DNA of 64,000 nucleotides. Source: WHTI01 sp963756365. Lineage in GTDB: Bacteria; Actinomycetota; CADDZG01; WHSQ01. Positions 8,322-16,524 of the stretch are shown here, in pieces (the stretch's first letter is position 1; every line of letters starts with the position of its first letter). The stretch is from positions 1,178,001-1,242,000 of the forward strand of contig CAVWNF010000003.1 in assembly GCA_963756365.1 (NCBI GenBank), given 5' to 3'. The notes under the pieces are model-generated. The model was not told where the DNA came from and ran no database searches. It worked only from the letters and a program-made list of their open reading frames with translations. Position numbers and translations under genes: made by a program.

Positions 8322-9503
8322 ATGAGCACGAGCGACCGGAAGCACTGGAAGCACCTCCACGAGGAGGTCGTCTCCACCGACATCTGCTGCGGCTGCTCCG
8401 CGTGCATCGTTGCCTGCCCGCACAAGGTTCTCGAACTTAATGACTTCGATCCCGTACAGACCGACCCCAACTCACCGTTCGACAACTGCGTCCATGGCGA
8501 GGAGGGCTGCTCGCTGTGTGCGATGGCCTGCCTGAGGCTGGATCCGAAGGTGAACGTCATCGAGGAGCTGATCTATGGGAGGCGTCGGAAGCCAGACGAG
8601 ATCTACGGGAAGTACCTGTACAAGACCCTGGTCCGAGCGACGGAGAAGGGTGTCCTAGCCAAGGGACAAGACGGTGGAGCGGTCTCCGCGCTGCTCGGGT
8701 GGGCGATGGAGGAGGGTGAACTGGACGGAGCCGTAGTTGCCGCTCCTTCAAGTTCGGTCCCGTGGATGGACGAGCCACGGGTGGTTACGAACAAGGAGGA
8801 GCTACTTGCCGCAGCGGGCTCCCGGTACACCTACTGCGCGACGCCGCTCGGCTTGAAGAAGGCGGCGGAGAAGAAACTCAAGAACGTGGCGATCGTGGGG
8901 GTCTCGTGTGAATCGACCGCAGTGCGGAATCTCGCGGCCGAAGGCATCAAGCGCTGGACCCGACCCGTCAAGCTCATCGTCGGCCTGATGTGCACTGAGA
9001 CGTTCGACTACGAGGCGTTCGTGATCGGGAAGCTGCAAGCCGAGCTGGGGATCGACCTGGATCAAGTGGTGAAGGTCAACGTCAAGGGAAAGGTGATCGT
9101 GACCCTCGCCGATGGTCGCGATATCGAGATCCCGTTGAAGGACGCCCGTCCGACAGCCAACGAATGGTGCCACCACTGTCCTGATTTCTCGGCCGAGCAC
9201 GCAGACCTCTCGTGTGGGGGCCTAGGGATGGAGGGATGGACCATGGTCCTCGTCAGAACGGACAGGGGTAAGGACATCCTGGAGCGGGCCGTCGGGGCCG
9301 GGATCCTGGAGTTGAGGGATGCCGACGAGGAGCCGAACGCTCTGAAGATCCTCGAGCGGCTGGCGACGAAGCAACGTCAGCGGGTCAAGCCGTGGGATCC
9401 GCACGCGGCCGCTGCCTATCCCACGCGTCAGGTCCTCGAAGCCGCCTACGACGACGAACTAAAGAAGATCGAGGAGAAGCAGGCGGCGCGCTCGGCGCCC
9501 TAG
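8322..9503 (+). CDS. Coenzyme F420 hydrogenase/dehydrogenase beta-subunit family protein
   Basis: The 393-residue protein starts with a Cys-rich ferredoxin-like part (CCGCSACIVACPH near residue 22, CSLCAMAC near residue 63). The FrhB/FdhB core follows, with KGQDGGAVSALLGWAMEEG, GSRYTYCATPLGLKK, AIVGVSCESTAVRNLAAEG and, in the C-domain, EWCHHCPDFSAEHADLSCGG. The family binds FAD, Fe-S clusters and F420 and passes electrons between F420 and partner proteins. No hydrogenase or formate dehydrogenase subunits are nearby, so this is a stand-alone F420 oxidoreductase of unknown electron partner. It is divergent from cofC. Confidence 0.88.
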   Translation: MSTSDRKHWKHLHEEVVSTDICCGCSACIVACPHKVLELNDFDPVQTDPNSPFDNCVHGEEGCSLCAMACLRLDPKVNVIEELIYGRRRKPDEIYGKYLYKTLVRATEKGVLAKGQDGGAVSALLGWAMEEGELDGAVVAAPSSSVPWMDEPRVVTNKEELLAAAGSRYTYCATPLGLKKAAEKKLKNVAIVGVSCESTAVRNLAAEGIKRWTRPVKLIVGLMCTETFDYEAFVIGKLQAELGIDLDQVVKVNVKGKVIVTLADGRDIEIPLKDARPTANEWCHHCPDFSAEHADLSCGGLGMEGWTMVLVRTDRGKDILERAVGAGILELRDADEEPNALKILERLATKQRQRVKPWDPHAAAAYPTRQVLEAAYDDELKKIEEKQAARSAP

Positions 9504-9506
9504 CTC

Positions 9507-10241
9507 CTAGCTCGGCATCGATGCGAGATAGAAGTTCCGCCCGGGCGCTTCCATCCCCAGGTCCCGCTCTGCATCGAAGACCTGGATGTCCGTCAAACCT
9601 GCCTTCGCGAGCGCCCCAGTAACTTCGTCCACCGAGTGACACCGGGCGGGGAGAGATGCATCGGTGCGTTCCCATCCGCCGTCCCGCTTGAAGAACATCG
9701 CAACGTCATACGATCCCATCCTCGTCTTGACGTCGTACCTCGGGTGGGTGATGTACGCGTGGTCGTCCTCGACGTGGCCGATCGGGGCTGCCTTCCACCG
9801 CGCGAGGTAACCCTCTTCGGTGTTGAGGTCGAATAGGAAGCGTCCTCCGGGGACCAGCGCGCTGCTCACGTTCTCGAACACGGTCACCAGTTCCTCGATG
9901 GTGAGGACGTGGTTCAGGCTGTCGTACTGAGACACCACGGCGTCGAACCGTTCGGCGAACGAGAACGCCCTGGCATCCCCAAGGATGAACTCGGCCTCGG
10001 GTGCGTTCTCCTTCGCATAGGCAAGCATCCCCTCGGAGCCATCCAGTCCAACGACCTCGAACCCTCGGCGGATCAACATCGCAGCCGTTTCGCCGGTGCC
10101 ACAACACAGATCGAGGATCCGGGCTCCAGGGGTGAGATCGTCGAGCACGTAGCGATCGACCGGAAGCATCAACCGTTCCGGCTGAGCCCAATGGGTCACA
10201 TAGATGAACGCGAGTGGATCGTAGGAATCGAAAGTGGTCAC
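9507..10241 (-). CDS. Class I SAM-dependent methyltransferase
   Basis: A Rossmann-type methyltransferase of 244 residues. The SAM-binding motif I is ILDLCCGTGETAAMLIRRGF, followed by VVGLDGSEGM (motif II acidic residue), FILGDARAF, and FDAVVSQYDSLNHV in the motif IV position. The C-terminal half (RFLFDLNTEEGYLARW, MGSYDVAMFFKRDGG) resembles small-molecule methyltransferases related to the UbiE/Tam group. The substrate cannot be told. It ends 4 bases from the convergent FrhB-like gene and is the last of three minus-strand genes. A class I fold is certain; nothing more specific is. Confidence 0.8.
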   Translation of the reverse strand: MTTFDSYDPLAFIYVTHWAQPERLMLPVDRYVLDDLTPGARILDLCCGTGETAAMLIRRGFEVVGLDGSEGMLAYAKENAPEAEFILGDARAFSFAERFDAVVSQYDSLNHVLTIEELVTVFENVSSALVPGGRFLFDLNTEEGYLARWKAAPIGHVEDDHAYITHPRYDVKTRMGSYDVAMFFKRDGGWERTDASLPARCHSVDEVTGALAKAGLTDIQVFDAERDLGMEAPGRNFYLASMPS

Positions 10242-10270
10242 CAGGGCAGCGTAACCGCGGGGTGATGCTT

Positions 10271-10573
10271 CTAATCCATGGTCTGAAAATGCCGGACGAT
10301 CGGCGCCTGAGCGAAGAGCTTCCTGAGGTTCACGAGGGCTGCCTCATACTCGGTCGACGCGACCGCACCTTCGATCGCTTCCATACCCGCCCACCTCGAG
10401 ATGGCGGCGACCTCCACGAGTTCGCCCCGGTGTTCCTCAACCCCGAGATACATGTCGATCCCATCGCAACCGTCGAAGGCTGCGAACGCCGGCTGAACCT
10501 CGGCGCGGAACAGTTCCTTCGCCCGTTCGATGTCGTCGGGGTCGATCGCCGTGTCGAAGATCCGGATGATCAC
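10271..10573 (-). CDS. Dimeric alpha/beta-barrel protein (ABM-like)
   Basis: This 100-residue protein starts at GTG 10573. Its pattern (MIIRIFDTAIDPDDIERAKE, FDGCDGIDMYLGVEE, ELVEVAAISRWAGMEAIEGA) is that of a ferredoxin-like dimeric barrel of the antibiotic biosynthesis monooxygenase type: beta strand, helix, two strands ending in a Trp, helix. Such proteins act as cofactor-free monooxygenases, heme-degrading enzymes or simple ligand binders. No heme-binding signature is obvious. It sits between the metallophosphatase and the methyltransferase on the same strand, with short gaps. Confidence 0.65.
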   Translation of the reverse strand: MIIRIFDTAIDPDDIERAKELFRAEVQPAFAAFDGCDGIDMYLGVEEHRGELVEVAAISRWAGMEAIEGAVASTEYEAALVNLRKLFAQAPIVRHFQTMD

Positions 10574-10589
10574 GCTTCCTCCCAGGGGC

Positions 10590-11423
10590 TCATACGTTCC
10601 AGGCTCCCCGGTTGAACATCCCGGCGAGTTGTGGGTTCAACGACAGCCGTCGTTCGTTACGCAGGTAGTTGGCAGCGATGATCTCGCCCAACCCTGGGTA
10701 CTTCTGGATGATCCGCACCCGATCGTCGTCCACCTCGATGACGTTGTAGGAGGGGCGTGCGTAGCCACGCACCCGATAGCTCGTGGCGGTTCCGCTATTC
10801 ACCAAGAGCATCTCGCCGAACTGCCACACGTTGGGGACGTGCTTATGCCCGGAGAGGACGAGATCGATCTCAAGTTCAGTCATAAGAGCAAGCACATCTC
10901 CCGCGTCCCACACGATGTTCCGCTCTCGTCCGGTTCCGGGAAGCGGTACGAGATGATGATGGAGAACGAAGATCCGGTAGTCCTCCGGATACTCGTAGAA
11001 CGACTTCCGGATCCAGTCGTATCGGTAGTGGCCAACCTCACCTTCAGCGAAATCTGGCTTCGATGAGTTGACCGCTACGACGGTGGCATGCAGTACCTCA
11101 CCACCTTCGCTACGGAAAGGGAGTCTGAGCACCCGTTCTGACTTTCCGAAAGCGTCTCTGAAGTGAAGGAACCCCACGTTCATGAGGTCGTGGTTACCGG
11201 GGATGACCACCATCTCGAGTTCCGCCAAACGGTCCAGATACTTCTTCGCCTGCCGGAACTGCGGCGCGTAGCCCTCGGCGGTCAGGTCGCCAGCGACAAC
11301 GACTACGTCCGGCTTGAGATCCAGGATCTCGTCGAGGGCGTGATCGAACAGTTCACCGTCGAAGTAGGGATGCCCGCAATGGGTGTCCGAGATCTGGGCG
11401 ATCACTAAGCGATTCCCTTTCAC
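10590..11423 (-). CDS. Metallophosphoesterase
   Basis: A 277-residue calcineurin-like phosphoesterase with all five metal-binding blocks in order: QISDTHCGH (D-x-H), VVAGDLTAEGY (GD), VVIPGNHDLMN (GNHD), FVLHHHLVPLPG (H) and VLSGHKHVPNVWQ (GHxH). It is related to the Icc/3',5'-cyclic nucleotide phosphodiesterase group, with a C-terminal beta part (YNVIEVDDDRVRIIQKYPG). It is cytosolic, with no signal peptide. The true substrate is not known; cyclic nucleotides or phospholipid headgroups are possible. It is divergent from plsC. Confidence 0.85.
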   Translation of the reverse strand: MKGNRLVIAQISDTHCGHPYFDGELFDHALDEILDLKPDVVVVAGDLTAEGYAPQFRQAKKYLDRLAELEMVVIPGNHDLMNVGFLHFRDAFGKSERVLRLPFRSEGGEVLHATVVAVNSSKPDFAEGEVGHYRYDWIRKSFYEYPEDYRIFVLHHHLVPLPGTGRERNIVWDAGDVLALMTELEIDLVLSGHKHVPNVWQFGEMLLVNSGTATSYRVRGYARPSYNVIEVDDDRVRIIQKYPGLGEIIAANYLRNERRLSLNPQLAGMFNRGAWNV

Positions 11424-11516
11424 GGTTCGAATAATAGGCGCAGGACCTCAAGCAGGGTTGTGTGGAACAATCCGGTTGCCCAAGGGATCGCGTTCTCCGG
11501 GGGGAGATGGAAGACG

Positions 11517-12194
11517 ATGGAACCGACCTACTGGTTGGCGAAAGCGATAGTTCTGCCATGCATGCAGTGGTTCTCGTGGCATTGGGAAGGTCTCGAGAAC
11601 ATCCCGGGAGACGGACCTGCGCTGCTGGCTTTCAACCACATCGCGTTCCTGGATCCCTTCGCAGCGGCCTACGCGGTCCACAGAGCGGGGCGCCGGCCCC
11701 GCTTCCTCGGCAAGTCCGAGCTCTTCCAAGACAGGCGGATCGCCTGGATCCTCCGTGGGGCAGGTCAGATCGAGGTCAAGCGAGGCACGAGGGAAGCCCC
11801 GATGGCTCTCGATCACGCGGTCGATGCGCTCCGCAGGGGAGAGGTAGTCGTCGTCTTTCCTGAAGGCACGATCACTAACGACCCCGACCTCCACCCGATG
11901 GAGCCCAAGACAGGGACGGCGCGTATGGCTCTCGAAGCGGGCGTTCCGATCATCCCCTGCGCTGTGTGGGGCACCGCCAACGTCTGGCCCAAGGGATACC
12001 GCAAGCATTGGTGGCCACCACGGCAGAGCGTCCTCGTTCGCATCGGGAAGCCGATCGAGGTAGCCGGGGACCACAAGAGTAGGGAAGACTGGACACGTGT
12101 CGGCGATCGACTGATGGACGAGATCGGGATCCTGGTAGCGAGCCTCCGACCGGCGGTACCTGACCGTCGACGACCGAAGAAGAGGGCGGCATGA
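11517..12194 (+). CDS. plsC: 1-acyl-sn-glycerol-3-phosphate acyltransferase
   Basis: The start ATG 11517 follows a GGGGGGAG ribosome site and gives 225 residues; a longer ORF start upstream lacks support. The acyltransferase blocks are present: FNHIAFLDPFAAA (NHxxxxD, where the His is the catalytic base), FLGKSELFQDRRIAWILRGA, VVVFPEGTITNDPD (FPEG) and VPIIPCAVWGT. It esterifies lysophosphatidic acid to phosphatidic acid at the inner membrane face. It overlaps gpsA by ATGA, so the two consecutive phospholipid-synthesis steps, glycerol-3-phosphate formation and acylation, are translationally coupled. Confidence 0.9.
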   Translation: MEPTYWLAKAIVLPCMQWFSWHWEGLENIPGDGPALLAFNHIAFLDPFAAAYAVHRAGRRPRFLGKSELFQDRRIAWILRGAGQIEVKRGTREAPMALDHAVDALRRGEVVVVFPEGTITNDPDLHPMEPKTGTARMALEAGVPIIPCAVWGTANVWPKGYRKHWWPPRQSVLVRIGKPIEVAGDHKSREDWTRVGDRLMDEIGILVASLRPAVPDRRRPKKRAA

Positions 12195-13249
12195 CGAAGA
12201 TCGCGTTCATAGGAGCAGGGTCGTGGGGGACTGCAACCGCATCCTTGGTTGCCCGGAAGAACGAGTACGACACCGTGCTGTGGGCGCGCCGGGCGGAGCT
12301 TGCGGAGACCGTGAACCTGTATCACGAGAACCCCCAATACCTCCCCGATCTGGAACTGCCCGAGAGCCTCCGCGCCACCAGCGACCTCGAAGAGGCGCTG
12401 ACCGGGGCCGAGGTAGTGGTGATGGGGGTTCCCAGTCATGGGTTCAGAGGCGTGCTGAAGGAGGTCGCCGCCATCGCGGGTGCGACTCCGTACTACGTGA
12501 GCCTTACCAAGGGCCTCGAGGTCGATACCCGTAAGAGGATGTCCCAAGTCCTCGCGGAAGAGGTCGAGGGTCTGACCGACTCACACATCTCGATCCTCAC
12601 CGGTCCCAACCTGGCGAAAGAGATCGTTCGTGGCTTTCCTGCTGCCACCACCATCGCTTGCACGGATGACGAGTCCGCCGGTCGCCTCCAGCAGGTTTTC
12701 CACGCGCCGACCTTCCGCTGCTACACCAACAACGATGTTGTCGGATGCGAGATCGGAGGGGCCTTCAAGAACATCATCGCCATCGCAGCTGGCATGGCGG
12801 ATGGACTTGGCTACGGGGACAACACCAAAGCGACGGTCATGACTAGGGGGCTAGCTGAGATGGCACGGCTCTCGGTGCTGTTCGGCGCTCAACCGCTCAC
12901 GTTCCTGGGCCTCGCTGGCGTAGGCGACCTCATCGCGACGTGCGCTAGTCCGCAATCGCGCAACCATCACGTCGGGATCGAACTCGGAAAGGGACGGAAG
13001 ATCGACGAGATCATCGGCGAGATGAACATGGTCGCCGAAGGGGTCAAGACCTGTAAGCCGATCCTAGAACTGGGGAAAGAGAAGGGCTGCTATATGCCCA
13101 TCACGGAGAACGTGGTCCGCATCTGCCACGAGGGCGCGAGCGTGGAAGAGGTCGTTATGGATCTACTCGGACGAGAGATCCGCGGTGAGTTCGAAGGCGT
13201 CGAGGAGTTCCTCGACAAGCAGGGATCGCTGAAAGACCAGATCCCCTAG
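12191..13249 (+). CDS. gpsA: NAD(P)H-dependent glycerol-3-phosphate dehydrogenase
   Basis: A full-length enzyme (352 residues). The Rossmann motif is IAFIGAGSWGTATASLVARK; other family blocks are VSLTKGLEVDTRKRMSQVLA, ILTGPNLAKEIVRGFPAATT, GGAFKNIIAIAAGMADGLGY with the catalytic Lys, and VGDLIATCASPQSRNHHVG. It reduces dihydroxyacetone phosphate to sn-glycerol-3-phosphate for membrane lipid synthesis. It overlaps plsC by four bases. The 3' end abuts a convergent AsnC-type gene, with a 4-base overlap. Confidence 0.95.
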   Translation: MTKIAFIGAGSWGTATASLVARKNEYDTVLWARRAELAETVNLYHENPQYLPDLELPESLRATSDLEEALTGAEVVVMGVPSHGFRGVLKEVAAIAGATPYYVSLTKGLEVDTRKRMSQVLAEEVEGLTDSHISILTGPNLAKEIVRGFPAATTIACTDDESAGRLQQVFHAPTFRCYTNNDVVGCEIGGAFKNIIAIAAGMADGLGYGDNTKATVMTRGLAEMARLSVLFGAQPLTFLGLAGVGDLIATCASPQSRNHHVGIELGKGRKIDEIIGEMNMVAEGVKTCKPILELGKEKGCYMPITENVVRICHEGASVEEVVMDLLGREIRGEFEGVEEFLDKQGSLKDQIP

Positions 13250-13485
13250 AGGTGAACCACCGGGCAGGTGAGGGTGCGGGTGATCCCATCAACTGCCTGG
13301 ATCTTCGCAACCACGAGCTTCCCGAGGTCGTCAACGCTCCCGGCCGATGCGCGCACGATGACGTCGTACGGACCGGTCACGTCCTCAGCCGCGTCGACCC
13401 CGTCGATCTCCCTGACCGATTGGGCAACCTGAGCTGCCTTCCCAACCTCTGTTTGGATGAGGATGTAAGCCTGAACGTCTGCCAC
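13246..13485 (-). CDS. Lrp/AsnC ligand-binding domain protein (no HTH)
   Basis: GTG 13485 is preferred because GGGAGG lies about nine bases upstream, giving 79 residues; the ORF could be extended without such support. The sequence (VQAYILIQTEVGKAAQVAQS, IDGVDAAEDVTGPYDVIVRA, GITRTLTCPVVHL) is a single RAM/AsnC_trans_reg domain, the beta-alpha-beta ligand-binding fold of Lrp regulators, without the DNA-binding half. Such stand-alone domains form octamers or decamers and are thought to bind amino acids or modulate full Lrp proteins. It is convergent with gpsA. Confidence 0.85.
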   Translation of the reverse strand: MADVQAYILIQTEVGKAAQVAQSVREIDGVDAAEDVTGPYDVIVRASAGSVDDLGKLVVAKIQAVDGITRTLTCPVVHL

Positions 13486-13693
13486 GACACCAGCCTCCCT
13501 ATAGATGCGTAGTGCGATCCGCATCGACTCTATCGACCCTCTACCTGGCGACCCTCCACCTGGTTAGGAGCGAGTCTATCCAACCGCGGCTCCTCGTGTC
13601 CCCGGAGCGAACCCCGGATGCCCCGGTTCGGTTGGTAATGTATGCGCCTCACATCCAACGCTCCGCCCGACACGGACAAAGGAGTATCCGAAG

Positions 13694-15271
13694 ATGTCAT
13701 CGGTTGTGGCCGGCATCACGAATCCCGGTACGGTCCACTGGAACCCGAGCGTTCCGAGACTCGTGGAGCTCGCGATCGCCCGGGACGAAGGACGTCTGAC
13801 GCGGAAGGGCGCATTCCTGGCCACCACCGGCTCACGGACCGGCCGCTCGCCCAATGATCGATTCCTCGTTGCCCACGGTTCCTCGAAGGAGCGGATCGAC
13901 TGGGGTGGCGCCAATCTGCCGATCGAGCCCGACGTCTTCGATGCGCTCCAGGATCGCGTGCGCGACTACCTCGAGGGCAAGGAGCTGATCGTCGTGGACG
14001 CGTACGTGGGAGCCGATCCAGCTCATCGCATCAAGCTCAGGGTCGTCGCTGAACTCGCGTGGCACGCTCTCTTCGGCCATCAGTTGTTCCGACGCCCGGG
14101 ACCGGACGAACTCGATGGGTTCGAGCCCGAGTTCACGGTGATCTCGGCACCAGGCTTCTCCGCTGACCCCGAGCGGGATGGCGTCAACTCGGAAGCCTTC
14201 GTCGGGATCGACCTAGAACGCAAACAGGTTCTGATATGCGGCACTCGCTACGCGGGCGAGTTGAAGAAATCGATGTTCACCTCAGGCAACTTCCTGTTCC
14301 CCGTCAACGATGGCGTGCTTGGGATGCACTGTTCCGCGAACCTCGGAGAGGGTGACGACGTCGCGTTGTTCTTTGGCCTCTCGGGAACCGGGAAGACAAC
14401 CCTGTCAGCAGACCCCGACCGCCGCTTGATCGGTGACGACGAGCACGGTTGGTCCGACGAGGGGATATTCAACTACGAGGGTGGCTGCTACGCGAAGTGC
14501 ATCAACCTCAGCGCGGAGAAGGAACCGGAGATCTGGAACTCGATCAAGTTCGGTTCCGTGGTGGAGAACGTCGTGATGGACGCTACGACCCGAGAGGTCG
14601 ACTACGACGATTCGAGTCTCACCCCCAACACCCGTGTCGCCTACCCACTGGAGTCGATCCCAGGGTTCGTCCCCGAGGGGCGGGCAGGTCACGCTCGGAC
14701 GATCGTCTTTCTGACCGCCGATGCGTTCGGCGTTCTTCCACCTATCGCGAAGCTCTCATCAGAAGGAGCGATGTACCACTTCCTCTCCGGGTTCACGGCC
14801 AAGCTCGCAGGCACAGAGGCCGGAGTTGGGGACGAACCGCAGGCGACGTTCTCGACCTGCTTCGGCGCTCCATTCCTCCCGCTCTCTCCGAGCACGTACG
14901 CCGAGATGCTCGGTGAGCGGATCGAGAAGCATGGGGCAAAGGTATTTCTCGTGAACACCGGGTGGACGGGTGGCCCTCACGGGGTCGGTCGAAGGATGGA
15001 TCTGAAGTACACCAGGGCGATGGTCAAGGCAGCGACCGCCGGGCTCCTGAACGACGTCGAAACTCGCTTGCACCCGATCTTCAACATCGAAGTACCTGTC
15101 TCTTGTCCCGGTGTTCCGAGCGAAGTCCTGGATCCTCAATCCACGTGGGACGACAAGGACGCTTACGAGGTTGAGGCGCGCCAACTCGCGAGGATGTTCG
15201 CCGACAACTTCGAGAAGTTCGTCGATACCGTCCCTGCGGAAGTTGTCAAGGCCGGACCATCCGCAGATTGA
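13694..15271 (+). CDS. pckA: ATP-dependent phosphoenolpyruvate carboxykinase
   Basis: A 525-residue enzyme of the ATP class: TGSRTGRSPNDRFLV (substrate Arg region), KKSMFTSGNFLFPVN, GMHCSANLGE, the P-loop LFFGLSGTGKTTLSADP, the metal site LIGDDEHGWSDEGIFNYEGG, and VFLVNTGWTGGPHGVGRRMD. It converts oxaloacetate and ATP to PEP and CO2, linking the TCA cycle to gluconeogenesis. Many Actinomycetota (mycobacteria, streptomycetes) use the unrelated GTP enzyme, so the ATP form is a useful lineage marker. With gap, pgk, tpiA and apgM it gives much of a gluconeogenic route within the window. Confidence 0.96.
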   Translation: MSSVVAGITNPGTVHWNPSVPRLVELAIARDEGRLTRKGAFLATTGSRTGRSPNDRFLVAHGSSKERIDWGGANLPIEPDVFDALQDRVRDYLEGKELIVVDAYVGADPAHRIKLRVVAELAWHALFGHQLFRRPGPDELDGFEPEFTVISAPGFSADPERDGVNSEAFVGIDLERKQVLICGTRYAGELKKSMFTSGNFLFPVNDGVLGMHCSANLGEGDDVALFFGLSGTGKTTLSADPDRRLIGDDEHGWSDEGIFNYEGGCYAKCINLSAEKEPEIWNSIKFGSVVENVVMDATTREVDYDDSSLTPNTRVAYPLESIPGFVPEGRAGHARTIVFLTADAFGVLPPIAKLSSEGAMYHFLSGFTAKLAGTEAGVGDEPQATFSTCFGAPFLPLSPSTYAEMLGERIEKHGAKVFLVNTGWTGGPHGVGRRMDLKYTRAMVKAATAGLLNDVETRLHPIFNIEVPVSCPGVPSEVLDPQSTWDDKDAYEVEARQLARMFADNFEKFVDTVPAEVVKAGPSAD

Positions 15272-15284
15272 GCCTCAGCGGCTC
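15270..15284. terminator. Short hairpin between pckA and dodecin
   Basis: GAGCC-TCAGC-GGCTC forms a 5-bp stem overlapping the pckA stop and the end of the convergent dodecin gene. It is weak on its own; a role in termination is a guess from position. Confidence 0.3.
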
Positions 15285-15481
15285 TCAACCTTGAAGAACA
15301 GCCGCACTTCGGTGTGGTACTCCGCGATGACACCGTCCTCGACCACGGCGCTCGTCGAGATGACGTCTAATTTGGAGATATGACGGATCGTCCTCGAAGC
15401 TTCCTTGATCGCTTGACGAGCAGCATCTGCCCAGCTGTCGGCGGATACGCCCGTGAGGTCGATCGTGTTCATGACTCCCAT
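15275..15481 (-). CDS. Dodecin family flavin-binding protein
   Basis: Using ATG 15481 (AGGGGG sits six bases upstream) the product is 68 residues. It matches dodecin throughout: MNTIDLTGVSADSWADAARQ, then AIKEASRTIRHISKLDVIST, then VEDGVIAEYHTEVRLFFKVE. Dodecins assemble into hollow 12-mers that bind flavins or CoA and buffer or protect them in the cytosol. The conserved Trp that stacks on flavin (in SADSWAD) is present. It is convergent with pckA and divergent from thiL. Confidence 0.9.
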   Translation of the reverse strand: MGVMNTIDLTGVSADSWADAARQAIKEASRTIRHISKLDVISTSAVVEDGVIAEYHTEVRLFFKVESR

Positions 15482-15516
15482 GTGCATCCCCCTACTAGCA
15501 CCCCCGCCGGATCTCG

Positions 15517-16524
15517 ATGACTGACGGACCGCGGGACCGTCCAGACGTCAGCCTCGGGGGAAAGGTATCCGAACTCGGAGAATCGGAACTACTCCAGGTC
15601 ATCGCTCAGCGACTCGGAGGCGCGCCTTCCAACGAGGTATGGGCGGGGGACGACACCGCTGTGGTTGTCCCTCCTTCGGGCGCTCAGCTGTTCACGATCG
15701 ACACGCTCGTGGAAGGCGTGGACTTCGATCTCACCTATGCCACCGGCGCGGACATAGCGTGGAAGTCGTTGGCCACTAATGTCTCGGATATCGCGGCGAT
15801 GTGTGGGGCTCCTTCGCACGCCGTGACCTCCCTCTCTCTACCCGGCACCACCAGCATCACCTTCTTCGACGGCTTCCTCGACGGGCTGATCTACACCGCG
15901 GATCGCTGGAACGTGGCGCTCGTGGGGGGAGACATCAGTGGGGCCGACCGGGTGAGCGTGTCGATCGCGGTGATAGGAACCTCGTATGGATCGCAACCCG
16001 TGCTCAGATCCGGCGCCAGACCAGGTCACGACATCTATGTGACCGGAGCCCTCGGTGGTGCAGCTGGGGGTCTCATGTGTCTTCGAGAGGGGCGCACCGG
16101 GGAAGCCTCAGCCCCTCTTATCTCAAGACAGCTCCGACCTGAACCCAGGGTTGCGGAAGCCGAGTACCTCGCTGCGTTCGCCCCCACCTCGATGATCGAT
16201 CTGTCGGATGGTTTGGCCCGCGATCTCGACCGACTCATGTCGGCGAGCGGCGTGGGCTGCATGATCGATCCGTCCTTGATACCGGTAGACCCCGGTTTGT
16301 TGGCGGTCGGCCTCGCAGATCCGTTCGATATGGCGCTGACCGGGGGGGAGGACTTCGAGCTGCTCTTCACTCTCGACCCCGCTACAGCGACACGGGACAT
16401 AGATCTCACCGCTCCATCCGGGGTGCATCTGACCAAGATCGGGACGGTTACCGAAGGAGAACGTCTCGTCGGCGATCAGCCTCTCCATCGATGGCGCGAC
16501 CACTCGTGGGATCACCTCTCATGA
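15517..16524 (+). CDS. thiL: Thiamine-monophosphate kinase
   Basis: A 335-residue AIR-synthase-fold kinase: GESELLQVIAQRLGG, WAGDDTAVVVPPSG (metal/ATP Asp pair), LFTIDTLVEGVDFDLTYATG, ADIAWKSLATNVSDIAAMCG, LVGGDISGADRVSVSIAVIG and SMIDLSDGLARDLDRLM near the C-terminus, ending MALTGGEDFELLFT. It phosphorylates thiamine monophosphate to the active diphosphate. It overlaps thiD by ATGA. I see no TPP riboswitch upstream, although the space to the divergent dodecin gene is only about 35 bases. Confidence 0.93.
   Translation: MTDGPRDRPDVSLGGKVSELGESELLQVIAQRLGGAPSNEVWAGDDTAVVVPPSGAQLFTIDTLVEGVDFDLTYATGADIAWKSLATNVSDIAAMCGAPSHAVTSLSLPGTTSITFFDGFLDGLIYTADRWNVALVGGDISGADRVSVSIAVIGTSYGSQPVLRSGARPGHDIYVTGALGGAAGGLMCLREGRTGEASAPLISRQLRPEPRVAEAEYLAAFAPTSMIDLSDGLARDLDRLMSASGVGCMIDPSLIPVDPGLLAVGLADPFDMALTGGEDFELLFTLDPATATRDIDLTAPSGVHLTKIGTVTEGERLVGDQPLHRWRDHSWDHLS

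Noticed and set aside
15482..15516. TPP riboswitch upstream of thiL-thiD
   Set aside because: Only about 35 bases separate thiL from the divergent dodecin gene, and no THI-box motif is visible.
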